Source: an uncultured Lachnospiraceae bacterium
Lineage (GTDB): Bacteria > Bacillota > Clostridia > Lachnospirales > Lachnospiraceae
Assembly (NCBI GenBank): GCA_902797565.1
Contig: CADBTO010000175.1
Span: 1 to 7,191 of the forward strand
DNA length: 7,191 nt
Reading direction: 5' to 3'
The translations under genes were made by a program, and so were the position numbers. Positions 1 to 5,979 of this stretch are shown piece by piece; the stretch's first letter is position 1; every line of letters starts with the position of its first letter. The notes beneath the pieces are model-generated. The model did not search any database and was not told the DNA's origin. It saw only the letters and a list, made by a program, of their open reading frames with translations.

Positions 1-298
1 ATTCCTTGTATTCCCCGATCTCCGGCAGAATTCCCAGCCAATCTGAAATCAGGTTGGAATACAGTGTCGCATCCCCATCGCTTGGATCTGCTGCAAGCTT
101 CTCATCATACGCTGCCTTGATCTCCTTCATCTGGTCCGTTTCCATTCCCTGCAGGGTTGTCACCATCTGTTCCGCAAGGGACTGCAGCTCAGACTTCGTC
201 TTTCCGCCGTAGTCGTCCGCCGCGTCTCCCCCGCAGGCAACAAAGGTAAAGAGAACCAGGAGCAAGCACAGGATGCTTGATACTTTCTTCTTCATCAT
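1..298 (-). CDS. Putative lipoprotein, probably the N-terminal part of an OadG-like decarboxylase gamma subunit (3' end outside window)
   Basis: The gene runs off the low-coordinate edge after 99 codons. It begins with two consecutive ATGs (298-296 and 295-293) preceded by AGGAG at 306-310, seven bases before the first ATG. Residues 3-5 are lysines, followed by a hydrophobic stretch and FVAC ending at Cys22, then a small polar linker: a type II (lipoprotein) signal peptide, although Phe at -3 is not the most usual lipobox residue. The remainder is acidic and helical-looking (KTKSELQSLAEQMVTTLQGM), with no transmembrane segment inside the window. It lies 63 nt after the carboxyltransferase stop with no visible terminator, so they probably share a transcript. 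From memory of Clostridia genomes, lipoprotein domains of this kind occur at the N-terminus of OadG-family subunits of Na+-pump decarboxylases, with the membrane helix further on. That assignment is inference; a free lipoprotein of unknown function is the alternative. Confidence 0.8.
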   Translation of the reverse strand, partial: MMKKKVSSILCLLLVLFTFVACGGDAADDYGGKTKSELQSLAEQMVTTLQGMETDQMKEIKAAYDEKLAADPSDGDATLYSNLISDWLGILPEIGEYKE

Positions 299-361
299 GG
301 AAGAACTCCTTTGTGTGCGTTCATATTTATCATTGATTTTTCGTCTCATTTATCTTCACGC

Positions 362-1765
362 TTACTTCGCGCTGTGCTTGCGGTATACCCCATTCTCTTC
401 CTTGGAATAAAGCATTTCAAATCCGGCAATGAGATATTTCCGAAGATCCGCATGGCTGACAATCCGGTCAATATACCCACGGCGTACCGCGTTCTCAATC
501 CCGCCTGCCAGCTGGTCAAACTGCATCGCAGAGATCGGCTTCTCCTTCGTGGAAAGAATTGCTGCCGCCTCTTTCCCTTCCATCACGAACATCTTGCTGT
601 CCGGATAGGAATAAACGATATCCGCGCCCATGCTCTTCGCGTTCATCAGAAGATATGCGCTGCCGCCCGCAATGGAACCATAAACCGTGATCTTCGGCAC
701 GCTTGCCGTGGCAAATGCTGTGCTGAGACGTGACAACGCGCGGGGCAGGTACTTCTCGCCTTCAAAACTCCGGTCATACCCTTTGACATTTACATATGAA
801 AGAACCGGAATCCCGAAGGAATCGCAAAACCGGATAAACTCTGCTGCCTTGTCCGCGCCATCCGCTGTCAAAAGCGGCTCCCGCTCTCCGTCCGCTGTCT
901 TAATACTGTTACCCACTGCACCCACGGTCTGGCCGCCCAGCCGGATCAGGCCGGCGCTCATTTCCTTGGCAAATCCGCCCTTGAACGGAATGAACAGATA
1001 ATCATCCGAGATCTCCTCGAACACTTCTGAAGCATTCCCTTCTTTCTGCATCAGTTCTGCAGCGCCCCGGTTCAGGTCATCTGTACTTTCAGACAAGAAT
1101 CCTTTTTCACGGGAAGATCCTGGAAGAATCGGCACCAGGCGGCGCACCTTCGCAAGGATCTCATCCTCCGCGCCAATCGCATCCACCCGCCCTGCCGTTT
1201 CATACTGGTATACTGCGGTTGCTGTATCTGCCTTCTCCCGGAAGTTCTTCGGAATCGCATCCGGGGAATTGATGAAGAACTTTGCGCCCTCTTCCATATA
1301 GACGAAATCCGCCAGCCCTGCAAAAACAGAAAGCCCGCCGCCGCAGTTCCCAAAGATCATCGAAACCTGCGGAATCACGCCGCTTGCCTCGCTTGCCTTC
1401 CGTATCATTGCCCCAAGTGCCTCAGACGCATCAAAAGATTCCGCCACACGGAGTCCGCTGCTGTCAAAGAAACCAATGACCGGGGCACCAGTCTTCATCG
1501 CCAGGTCATAGATCGCGCAGATCTTCTTTGCATGCATTTCACCGATCGAGCCGCCCAGCACCTCGCTATCCTGTGAAAACACAAACACCAGCCGCCCATC
1601 TACCAGCCCATGGCCGGTGAGCACGCCGTCCGAAGAGGGTTTCTCACCCTCTGCCAGAAAATCCGTGGACCTGGCTGTGACGCCTGCACCCAGCTCAACA
1701 AAGCTGTGCTCGTCCAGAAGCCCATAGATTCTTCTGATGACAGAATTGTTTGTTGCTTCAACCAT
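362..1765 (-). CDS. Biotin-dependent acyl-CoA carboxyltransferase subunit (MmdA/PccB superfamily), probable decarboxylase alpha subunit
   Basis: A 467-residue crotonase-fold carboxyltransferase with two homologous halves, which moves a carboxyl group between an acyl-CoA and biotin. In the N-terminal half I see DGVLTGHGLVDGRLVFVFSQD (residues 46-66), GGSIGEMHAKK (71-81), DSSGLR (101-106) and the glycine-rich oxyanion segment GNCGGG (139-144). The C-terminal half has a second one, GSIAGGSAYLLMNAK (363-377), then GADIVYSYPDSKMFVMEG. MmdA/PccB proteins are usually about 510 residues; this one lacks most of the N-terminal leader and is divergent (SSGLR where SGGAR is common), so the substrate is uncertain. 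Methylmalonyl-CoA is the default guess. The ATG at 1765-1763 has AAGGAG seven bases upstream. The following lipoprotein gene suggests a membrane decarboxylase complex rather than a cytosolic acetyl- or propionyl-CoA carboxylase. No biotin carrier is fused to it. Confidence 0.88.
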   Translation of the reverse strand: MVEATNNSVIRRIYGLLDEHSFVELGAGVTARSTDFLAEGEKPSSDGVLTGHGLVDGRLVFVFSQDSEVLGGSIGEMHAKKICAIYDLAMKTGAPVIGFFDSSGLRVAESFDASEALGAMIRKASEASGVIPQVSMIFGNCGGGLSVFAGLADFVYMEEGAKFFINSPDAIPKNFREKADTATAVYQYETAGRVDAIGAEDEILAKVRRLVPILPGSSREKGFLSESTDDLNRGAAELMQKEGNASEVFEEISDDYLFIPFKGGFAKEMSAGLIRLGGQTVGAVGNSIKTADGEREPLLTADGADKAAEFIRFCDSFGIPVLSYVNVKGYDRSFEGEKYLPRALSRLSTAFATASVPKITVYGSIAGGSAYLLMNAKSMGADIVYSYPDSKMFVMEGKEAAAILSTKEKPISAMQFDQLAGGIENAVRRGYIDRIVSHADLRKYLIAGFEMLYSKEENGVYRKHSAK

Positions 1766-1789
1766 TTTATTTCTCCTTCATGTTACAAT

Positions 1790-1818
1790 ATAATCTTCTC
1801 CTTACGGAGTTTTGTCAC
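1790..1818 (-). promoter_or_regulatory. Candidate sigma-A promoter for the carboxyltransferase gene, with a palindrome over the -35
   Basis: Reading the minus strand, GTGACA (1818-1813, one mismatch to TTGACA) is followed after exactly 17 bases by GATTAT (1795-1790, four of six matches to TATAAT). It lies in the 74-nt gap after scpB, 24 bases before the start codon. The 11-bp palindrome TTTGTCACAAA (1811-1821) covers the -35 element, and CTCCGTAAGGAG sits in the spacer, so an operator is possible. The leader would be short, with the -10 about 10 bases from the ribosome binding site. The match is modest and may be chance. Confidence 0.4.
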
Positions 1819-1839
1819 AAAGCCCATGTTCGATGTGCC

Positions 1840-2649
1840 CTAGATCCCCACTTCCAGCTGGTCTGCTTCTGCTTCCGCCTGGACGCGGAACTCCTCCACC
1901 TGGGTGGAAGACAGGGTGGGCAGCTCTTCGAGCGAACTGACGCCAAAGGAACGCAGGAATTCTTCTGTCGTTCCAAAGAGGATGGGCCGTCCAACGGCTT
2001 CCAGCCTGCCCACCTCTTCCACAAGCGAATAGCTGATGAGTTTGCTGACAGAATGGCCGCTTGCCACCCCGCGGATCCGGTCAATCTCTGCTTTGGTTAC
2101 AGGCTGTTTATAGGCGATAATCGAAAGCGTCTCAAGAAGTGTATCAGACAGCACCGCTTTCTTTGGGAGCGATGCAATCTGGATCAGATCTCCGTAGATT
2201 TCTTTCGCAGAAGACATCTGGAACGAATTTTCCAGACGCTGGATCCGGATGCCCCTGCCCGCCTGCTCATATTCCCTAGAAAGCTCCTCGCAAAGTTCCA
2301 CCACATCCTGCACCGAAATTTCCAGCGCACGGGACAAAACCTGTGCCTCCACGGAATTTCCCATGGCAAACAAGATGCCCTCGATCCGGTTTTTCAGCTT
2401 CTGCCGCCCGGAATCCGGCTGCTGCACGTCCACGGCTCCTGCTTCATCCGACTGCACATCCACAGCCTCTGCCTCGTCCGGCTGCACATCCACGGCTCCC
2501 GCCTCATCCGACTGCACATCCACGGCTCCTGCTTCGTCCGACTGCACATCCACCTGCACCTGCGTGCCTTCCACGGCTCCTGCCTCATCCGGCTGCCCGT
2601 TTTCTATGATCATGTCTCCGATATGCGCCACCTCACCATTCAAAGCCAT
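1840..2649 (-). CDS. scpB: Segregation and condensation protein B with a repetitive acidic N-terminal extension
   Basis: ScpB dimers bind the ScpA kleisin in the SMC-ScpAB condensin, which compacts and segregates the chromosome. The conserved tandem winged-helix region spans about residues 84-250: KLKNRIEGILFAMGNSVE at the start, then ETLSIIAYKQPVTKAEIDRIRG, and VGRPILFGTTEEFLRSFGVSSLEELP near the end in two short conserved stretches. The family is usually about 190-200 residues; this frame gives 269, the surplus being an extension of roughly 80 residues at the N-terminus. Residues 33-72 of it are four copies of a ten-residue unit close to VDVQSDEAGA, flanked by partial copies. The ATG at 2649 is 7 nt after the scpA stop but has only AGGG three bases upstream, a weak site, so translation probably depends on coupling. 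An internal GTG at 2427-2425, eight bases after AGGAG, would give a 195-residue protein of normal length. The domain assignment is firm; the start is not. Confidence 0.93.
   Translation of the reverse strand: MALNGEVAHIGDMIIENGQPDEAGAVEGTQVQVDVQSDEAGAVDVQSDEAGAVDVQPDEAEAVDVQSDEAGAVDVQQPDSGRQKLKNRIEGILFAMGNSVEAQVLSRALEISVQDVVELCEELSREYEQAGRGIRIQRLENSFQMSSAKEIYGDLIQIASLPKKAVLSDTLLETLSIIAYKQPVTKAEIDRIRGVASGHSVSKLISYSLVEEVGRLEAVGRPILFGTTEEFLRSFGVSSLEELPTLSSTQVEEFRVQAEAEADQLEVGI
2422..2595 (-). repeat. In-frame 30-bp tandem repeat at the start of scpB
   Basis: Four adjacent 30-bp units occupy 2434-2553, each beginning GTGGATGTGCAG on the minus strand and encoding VDVQ(S/P)DEA(G/E)A. A fifth partial unit (GTGGACGTGCAG, 2422-2433) follows. 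A degenerate copy encoding QPDEAGAV lies upstream at about 2572-2595, separated from the core by VEGTQVQ. Differences between units are mostly synonymous third-position changes (GAC/GAT, GAA/GAG, GCA/GCG) plus Ser-to-Pro and Gly-to-Glu in the third unit. This fits slipped-strand or recombinational expansion that has since drifted under selection to keep the frame and the acidic character. Confidence 0.93.
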
Positions 2650-2656
2650 TTTCCCT

Positions 2657-3433
2657 TTATGCCTGCGCCGCCGCCCTGCGTTCCATCAGAATATCCCCGA
2701 ATGCCTCTTCCTGCACCACGGAAAAATCCCCGCTTTTCATCAGTTCCAGTACGGCAAGGAAGGTTACAATCAGCGAAACCCGCGTATGGCTCTCCGTGTC
2801 ACGGAAAAACGAGGAAAACGAGAACCGTCCCCTTCCATCCGCATATTCCACCAGTTCTTCCATCCGCTCTTCGATCGAGACCTCTTCTTTCCGGATCTCC
2901 CCGAACCGCGCACGGATCGGATCCATCCGACGCTTTTCTGCCGCAATCAGCTCGTCAAAAATCTGCCCCAGCCGCGGCAGGGAGATCCCTGCAAGCAATT
3001 CCGATGTATCGATCTTGGGCTGGTAGGCAAGCACCTCTTCCGGCAGGGACGGCGGCCGGACCACAATATCTCCGGCTCCCTGCTCCTTGTCCCGGAGCGC
3101 ACGGGCAAAACTCTTGAACATCTTGTATTCCAGCAGCCTTGCCACCAGTTCTGCCCGCGGATCCTCTTCCTCCTCTTCCTCTTCATTCTGTTTCTTTGGC
3201 AAAAGCATCTTTGCCTTGATCGAGAGGAGCGTGGATGCCATGACCAGGAAATCACTCATCGTGTCCAGGTCATAGATCCCGGATCCCTTCATCCGGTCCA
3301 GGTATTCCATATACTGGTCAGATATGACTGCGATCGGGATATCATAAATATCCACTTTGTTCTTTTCGATCAGGTGCAGGAGCAGGTCCAGCGGTCCCTC
3401 AAACACCTCCAGCTTGATAGAAAGCGGCGACAT
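2657..3433 (-). CDS. scpA: Segregation and condensation protein A (kleisin of SMC-ScpAB)
   Basis: This 258-residue protein is the kleisin that bridges the SMC heads and binds ScpB, acting on the nucleoid. The family signature is clear: KLEVFEGPLDLLLHLIEKNK (residues 7-26), then VDIYDIPIAVISDQYMEYL, and the helical DFLVMASTLLSIKAKMLLPK (61-80) that contacts SMC. An acidic run of seven glutamates (84-90) leads into DPRAELVARLLEYKMFK, a pattern normal for the family. The C-terminal winged helix ends with VTFLAVLELMKSGDFSVVQE and FGDI. Length is normal. The ATG at 3433-3431 directly abuts the TAA of the upstream gene (3436-3434), and I see no good ribosome binding site before it, so translation is likely coupled to the phosphoribosyltransferase-like gene. 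Confidence 0.96.
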   Translation of the reverse strand: MSPLSIKLEVFEGPLDLLLHLIEKNKVDIYDIPIAVISDQYMEYLDRMKGSGIYDLDTMSDFLVMASTLLSIKAKMLLPKKQNEEEEEEEDPRAELVARLLEYKMFKSFARALRDKEQGAGDIVVRPPSLPEEVLAYQPKIDTSELLAGISLPRLGQIFDELIAAEKRRMDPIRARFGEIRKEEVSIEERMEELVEYADGRGRFSFSSFFRDTESHTRVSLIVTFLAVLELMKSGDFSVVQEEAFGDILMERRAAAQA

Positions 3434-4099
3434 TTATCGCAGGGACATCAACGAATAGCCATAACCATTGACCATTGCCTCGATCGGCAGCTTCTTTGCG
3501 CAGTACGGGCAGTGCTGCGGCGAAAATGCCGTGTAGCCCGGCAGATCCTTCGCGTCAAACAGGGAGAAGATCTGCTGTCCGTTCGCGTTCGGCAGGGTCG
3601 AGAAGATGGACACCACACCTGCCACAGAGCCGCCATAGTACTCCACGCACTCCATAATCCGGCGCAGGGTCTCCCCGGTTGTCAGGGTTGCAACCATGAT
3701 CAGGACATGCTTGCCCTCGATCGCCATCCGGTTGTTCTGGCGGAACATAAACTGGTGGATGCTGTTCTCCTCCGGACGGATGACATAAATCGTCTCATGC
3801 TCGTTGGTCATACGGAAGTCCCCGCCCTTCTCCAGCTCCTGCGCCAGGAACGCGCCCAGGATTTCCGTGCTGTCCAGGCAGACGATGGTATCCACCGTCG
3901 TCACGCGGTGCAGAAGCTTCGTCCGCAGCGTCCGTGCCGCCTCCTTTGCCTCCGCCACGCGGACCTTCAGACGGGTCACATCCACATAATAATTGATGTG
4001 GGAGTTTGACGTCGCAAAGTGCCCCTGCACTGCATTTATCGTCACATTCTTGTCATCGCTGGAATAAAATTTTACCATACGATCTTCAAAACCTGCCAT
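3434..4099 (-). CDS. Phosphoribosyltransferase-like protein with a non-canonical PRPP motif and a C-terminal CPYC
   Basis: A 221-residue protein resembling orotate-type phosphoribosyltransferases. TIVCLDSTEILGAFLAQELE (71-90) resembles the segment before the PRPP site, and GKHVLIMVATLTTGETL (129-145) occupies the place of the PRPP loop, where active enzymes normally show two acidic residues before the TTG. Here they are Val-Ala, while TTGET is kept. A lysine- and arginine-rich helix (44-64) precedes this core, and CPYC (197-200) near the C-terminus could bind metal or form a disulfide. The frame stays open to 4246, but I chose the ATG at 4099-4097 because AGGAGG stands nine bases upstream and the earlier codons cover intergenic sequence. 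It leads the scpAB operon. Substrate and even catalysis are unproven: it may be a real OPRT-like enzyme, a salvage enzyme, or a regulatory nucleotide-sensing PRTase fold. Confidence 0.8.
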   Translation of the reverse strand: MAGFEDRMVKFYSSDDKNVTINAVQGHFATSNSHINYYVDVTRLKVRVAEAKEAARTLRTKLLHRVTTVDTIVCLDSTEILGAFLAQELEKGGDFRMTNEHETIYVIRPEENSIHQFMFRQNNRMAIEGKHVLIMVATLTTGETLRRIMECVEYYGGSVAGVVSIFSTLPNANGQQIFSLFDAKDLPGYTAFSPQHCPYCAKKLPIEAMVNGYGYSLMSLR

Positions 4100-4108
4100 A
4101 GTCTCATT

Positions 4109-4114
4109 CCTCCT
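4109..4114 (-). promoter_or_regulatory. Ribosome binding site AGGAGG that fixes the start of the PRTase-like gene
   Basis: A perfect AGGAGG on the minus strand lies nine bases before the ATG at 4099. It supports that start over the longer frame from 4246, whose first 49 codons would run through GC-rich hairpins of the intergenic region. An out-of-frame ATG lies one base downstream of AGGAGG; its next codon, AGA, opens a frame different from the gene, and it is too close to the site to be a good start. Confidence 0.75.
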
Positions 4115-4115
4115 A

Positions 4116-4204
4116 AAACATAGTAATGAATGTTTCTCGTGCGGCCTTCTGCCGCCTGTATCCGGGGCGAAAGCAGCCCCAAAACGCCATATTCCATGCG
4201 TTTT
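4116..4204 (-). other. Cluster of short inverted repeats in the leader of the PRTase-scpAB operon
   Basis: The 162-nt gap between gpsA and the PRTase-like gene holds several small stem-forming repeats: AAACAT/ATGTTT (4116-4121 with 4130-4135) just before the ribosome binding site; GCGGC/GCCGC (4141-4145 with 4151-4155); GGGGC/GCCCC (4164-4168 with 4176-4180); and AAAACGC/GCGTTTT (4181-4187 with 4198-4204). None has a long U tract on the minus-strand transcript; the last ends in four. I found no convincing -35/-10 pair in the gap; TACTAT (4126-4121) is only a weak -10. These may be transcript structure, operators, or chance in GC-rich DNA. Confidence 0.35.
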
Positions 4205-4218
4205 TTGTAATTCCAGAA

Positions 4219-4242
4219 TGCCCTGCCGCCTGCCGCAGGGCA
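4219..4242 (-). terminator. Weak hairpin after gpsA, possible 3' end or attenuating structure
   Basis: An 8-bp GC-rich stem, TGCCCTGC (4219-4226) with GCAGGGCA (4235-4242), and an 8-base loop, stands 19 bases after the gpsA stop. It lacks a following U tract on the minus strand, so it is a poor intrinsic terminator and could equally protect the 3' end of the message. Confidence 0.3.
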
Positions 4243-4261
4243 CCAAAGCACAGGCACTGCC

Positions 4262-5272
4262 TCACCAGGACAGGCCCGCCCATTCCGATTTCTTGTCCCG
4301 CAGCATCAGCTCCTTTGTCTCCTCCTTCGCTGCCTTGCCGTCAAAGAGGACGGCGCACACGCTCCGTACAATCGGAAGTTCCAGCCCATACTTTTCGCCA
4401 AGTGCCAGCGCCGCCTTCGCGGAATTGACACCTTCCACCACCATATGGACTTCCTCTACCGCTTCCGCCAGCGTTTTCCCCTGCCCCAGCAGAACCCCCG
4501 CCTGATGGTTGCGGCTATGGACGCTGCTGCAGGTCACAATCAGATCCCCCATTCCGGTCAGCCCGGCCAGTGTTTCGGGCCTGCCGCCCATCCGGATCGC
4601 CAGTTCCGAAATTTCCTTGATGCCCCGCGTAATCAGCGCGGCGCGCGCATTATCTCCAAAACCGATGCCATCGAGCATCCCGGCCGCCAGCGCAATCACA
4701 TTCTTGAGCGAAGCACCGATCTCAATGCCGCAGATATCCGGGCTGGTATAGACCCGGAAATTGCTGTTCATAAAGATTTCCTGCGTGAAGACTGCCAGGC
4801 GGCGCTCCGCAGATCCCGCCACCACCACCGTTGGCAGCCGCCGAATCACCTCTTCCGCATGGGAAGGCCCGCTGAGGACGCCCACACTGACGCCGCTTTC
4901 CAGGACTTCTTCCAGAATCTGGCTCTGGAGCAGCAGGCTCCCTTCTTCAATGCCTTTGGACACACAGACCACCTGCGCGCCGTCCGGAAGCATCCCTTTC
5001 AGCTGCTCCGCCGTCTTTCGGGTCGCCGTCGATGGCACCGCGAACACATACAGATCCGCATCTCTCGCCGCCTGTTCCAGATCACTCGTACACCGAAGGT
5101 GTTCCGGCAGGACTGCTCCGGGAAGCTTTGAGGCATTCGTGTGCTGCACATTGATCTCTTCTGCCGTTTCCTGGCGGTGTGCCCAGAGCGTCACGGCATG
5201 CCCGTTGTCGCAAAGCAGTGCGCCGAGTGCCGTCCCCCAGCTGCCTGCGCCAAAGATGGTGATATTTGCCAT
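4262..5272 (-). CDS. gpsA: Glycerol-3-phosphate dehydrogenase [NAD(P)+]
   Basis: Cytosolic enzyme that reduces dihydroxyacetone phosphate to sn-glycerol-3-phosphate, the backbone for phospholipids. Counting from the ATG at 5272, the 336-residue product has the Rossmann loop GAGSWG (8-13), SGPSHAEEV (134-142; many homologues have Phe instead of His), the catalytic lysine in ASLKNVIALAAG (K190), GDNAR (206-210), and GLTGMGDLIVTC (237-248). Length is normal. I prefer this ATG because AGGTGA, which pairs with the anti-SD region, lies five bases upstream and the protein then starts MANITIFGAG as the family does. A GTG at 5281, overlapping the plsY stop as GTGA, would add three residues and cannot be excluded. 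The preceding plsY uses its product directly. Confidence 0.97.
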   Translation of the reverse strand: MANITIFGAGSWGTALGALLCDNGHAVTLWAHRQETAEEINVQHTNASKLPGAVLPEHLRCTSDLEQAARDADLYVFAVPSTATRKTAEQLKGMLPDGAQVVCVSKGIEEGSLLLQSQILEEVLESGVSVGVLSGPSHAEEVIRRLPTVVVAGSAERRLAVFTQEIFMNSNFRVYTSPDICGIEIGASLKNVIALAAGMLDGIGFGDNARAALITRGIKEISELAIRMGGRPETLAGLTGMGDLIVTCSSVHSRNHQAGVLLGQGKTLAEAVEEVHMVVEGVNSAKAALALGEKYGLELPIVRSVCAVLFDGKAAKEETKELMLRDKKSEWAGLSW

Positions 5273-5277
5273 CGCAC

Positions 5278-5946
5278 TCACCTGCCTTCTTTTTTATCTT
5301 CTTTTTTATGGAATGCGAATTTCCGCTCCGTCCCCGCACGCAGGCGGCCGATATTTTCACGGTGCCGCACCAGTACCAGCAGCGCCATCAACCACGCCAG
5401 CACCTGTACCTCCAGCCAGTACTCCTGTGGAAACATAAGCCACCCCAGCCGCATGAACAACAGGCACTGCAGCGGCACGGAAAATGCCGCAAGGATCGAA
5501 CCAAGTGACACATAACGCGTCAGAAAAACCGTCCCGATAAAGACCACCGCCGTGATCGGCAGGCAATGCGGGAAGCCCACAATTGCAAACCCCAGGCTCG
5601 TCGCCACGCCCTTTCCGCCCTTGAATCCCATAACAGCCGGGAAATTGTGCCCCAGAATCGCGCCGAACAGGGCATACAGGATGAGCACCCGTACCGCCGG
5701 CCCGGTCATCCCGCGAAACAGGAGCCAGACAACGAGCGAAGCAAGCATTCCCTTCCCGCAGTCACAAAGCAGGGTCAGAAAGCCCATCTTATTACCGAGG
5801 GTGCGCAGGGCGTTCGTACTGCCGATGTTGCCGCTGCCTTCCTTGCGCAGATCCACATGCATGGCCTTCCCAAACAGGTAGCCCGATTCGATGTTTCCAA
5901 AACCATAACCGATCACCAGCGCGATGATCCGCAGATACCACTGCAT
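5278..5946 (-). CDS. plsY: Acyl-phosphate:glycerol-3-phosphate acyltransferase
   Basis: Integral membrane enzyme that transfers an acyl group from acyl-phosphate (made by PlsX) to sn-glycerol-3-phosphate, giving lysophosphatidic acid. All three family motifs are visible in the 222-residue product: GSGNIGSTNALR (37-48), GHNFPAVMGFKGGKGVATSLG in two parts (99-119), which holds the phosphate-binding glycines, and RHRENIGRLRAGTE (194-207). Several hydrophobic segments lie between them (about 4-20, 55-77, 84-100, 114-143, 148-170 and 179-193). The protein is slightly longer than the usual 200 or so because of a lysine-rich tail, FHKKEDKKEGR. The ATG at 5946 has AGGAG seven bases upstream and follows the der stop by 33 nt. 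Its coupling to gpsA places substrate production next to substrate use. Confidence 0.97.
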   Translation of the reverse strand: MQWYLRIIALVIGYGFGNIESGYLFGKAMHVDLRKEGSGNIGSTNALRTLGNKMGFLTLLCDCGKGMLASLVVWLLFRGMTGPAVRVLILYALFGAILGHNFPAVMGFKGGKGVATSLGFAIVGFPHCLPITAVVFIGTVFLTRYVSLGSILAAFSVPLQCLLFMRLGWLMFPQEYWLEVQVLAWLMALLVLVRHRENIGRLRAGTERKFAFHKKEDKKEGR

Positions 5947-5979
5947 AAGCCTACTCCTCTGTTACCACTAATCCGCCGC

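Noticed and set aside
2422..2595. Short direct repeats that might suggest a CRISPR array
   Set aside because: The units are contiguous without spacers, keep an open reading frame, and encode a repeated peptide inside scpB.
3160..3190. Run of seven glutamates in ScpA as a possible second repeat oddity
   Set aside because: An acidic stretch before DPRAELV is common in ScpA proteins of this group, so it is ordinary.
2249..4009. A 586-codon open frame on the plus strand, and another of 455 codons at 1750-3117
   Set aside because: They lie antisense to scpB, scpA and the PRTase-like gene, which have clear family motifs. The translations show no recognisable domain, and their His/Arg/Pro/Ser-rich makeup, including the HIHGSC-type runs opposite the repeat, is what antisense to GC-rich codons produces.
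4181..4206. AAAACGC/GCGTTTT with a T6 run on the plus strand as an intrinsic terminator
   Set aside because: It would serve plus-strand transcription, and no plus-strand gene is present; on the minus strand only four T follow the stem.
4100..4246. Longer start (4246) for the PRTase-like gene, adding 49 residues
   Set aside because: The extension covers GC-rich intergenic hairpins, its residues look noncoding, and a perfect AGGAGG stands before the ATG at 4099.
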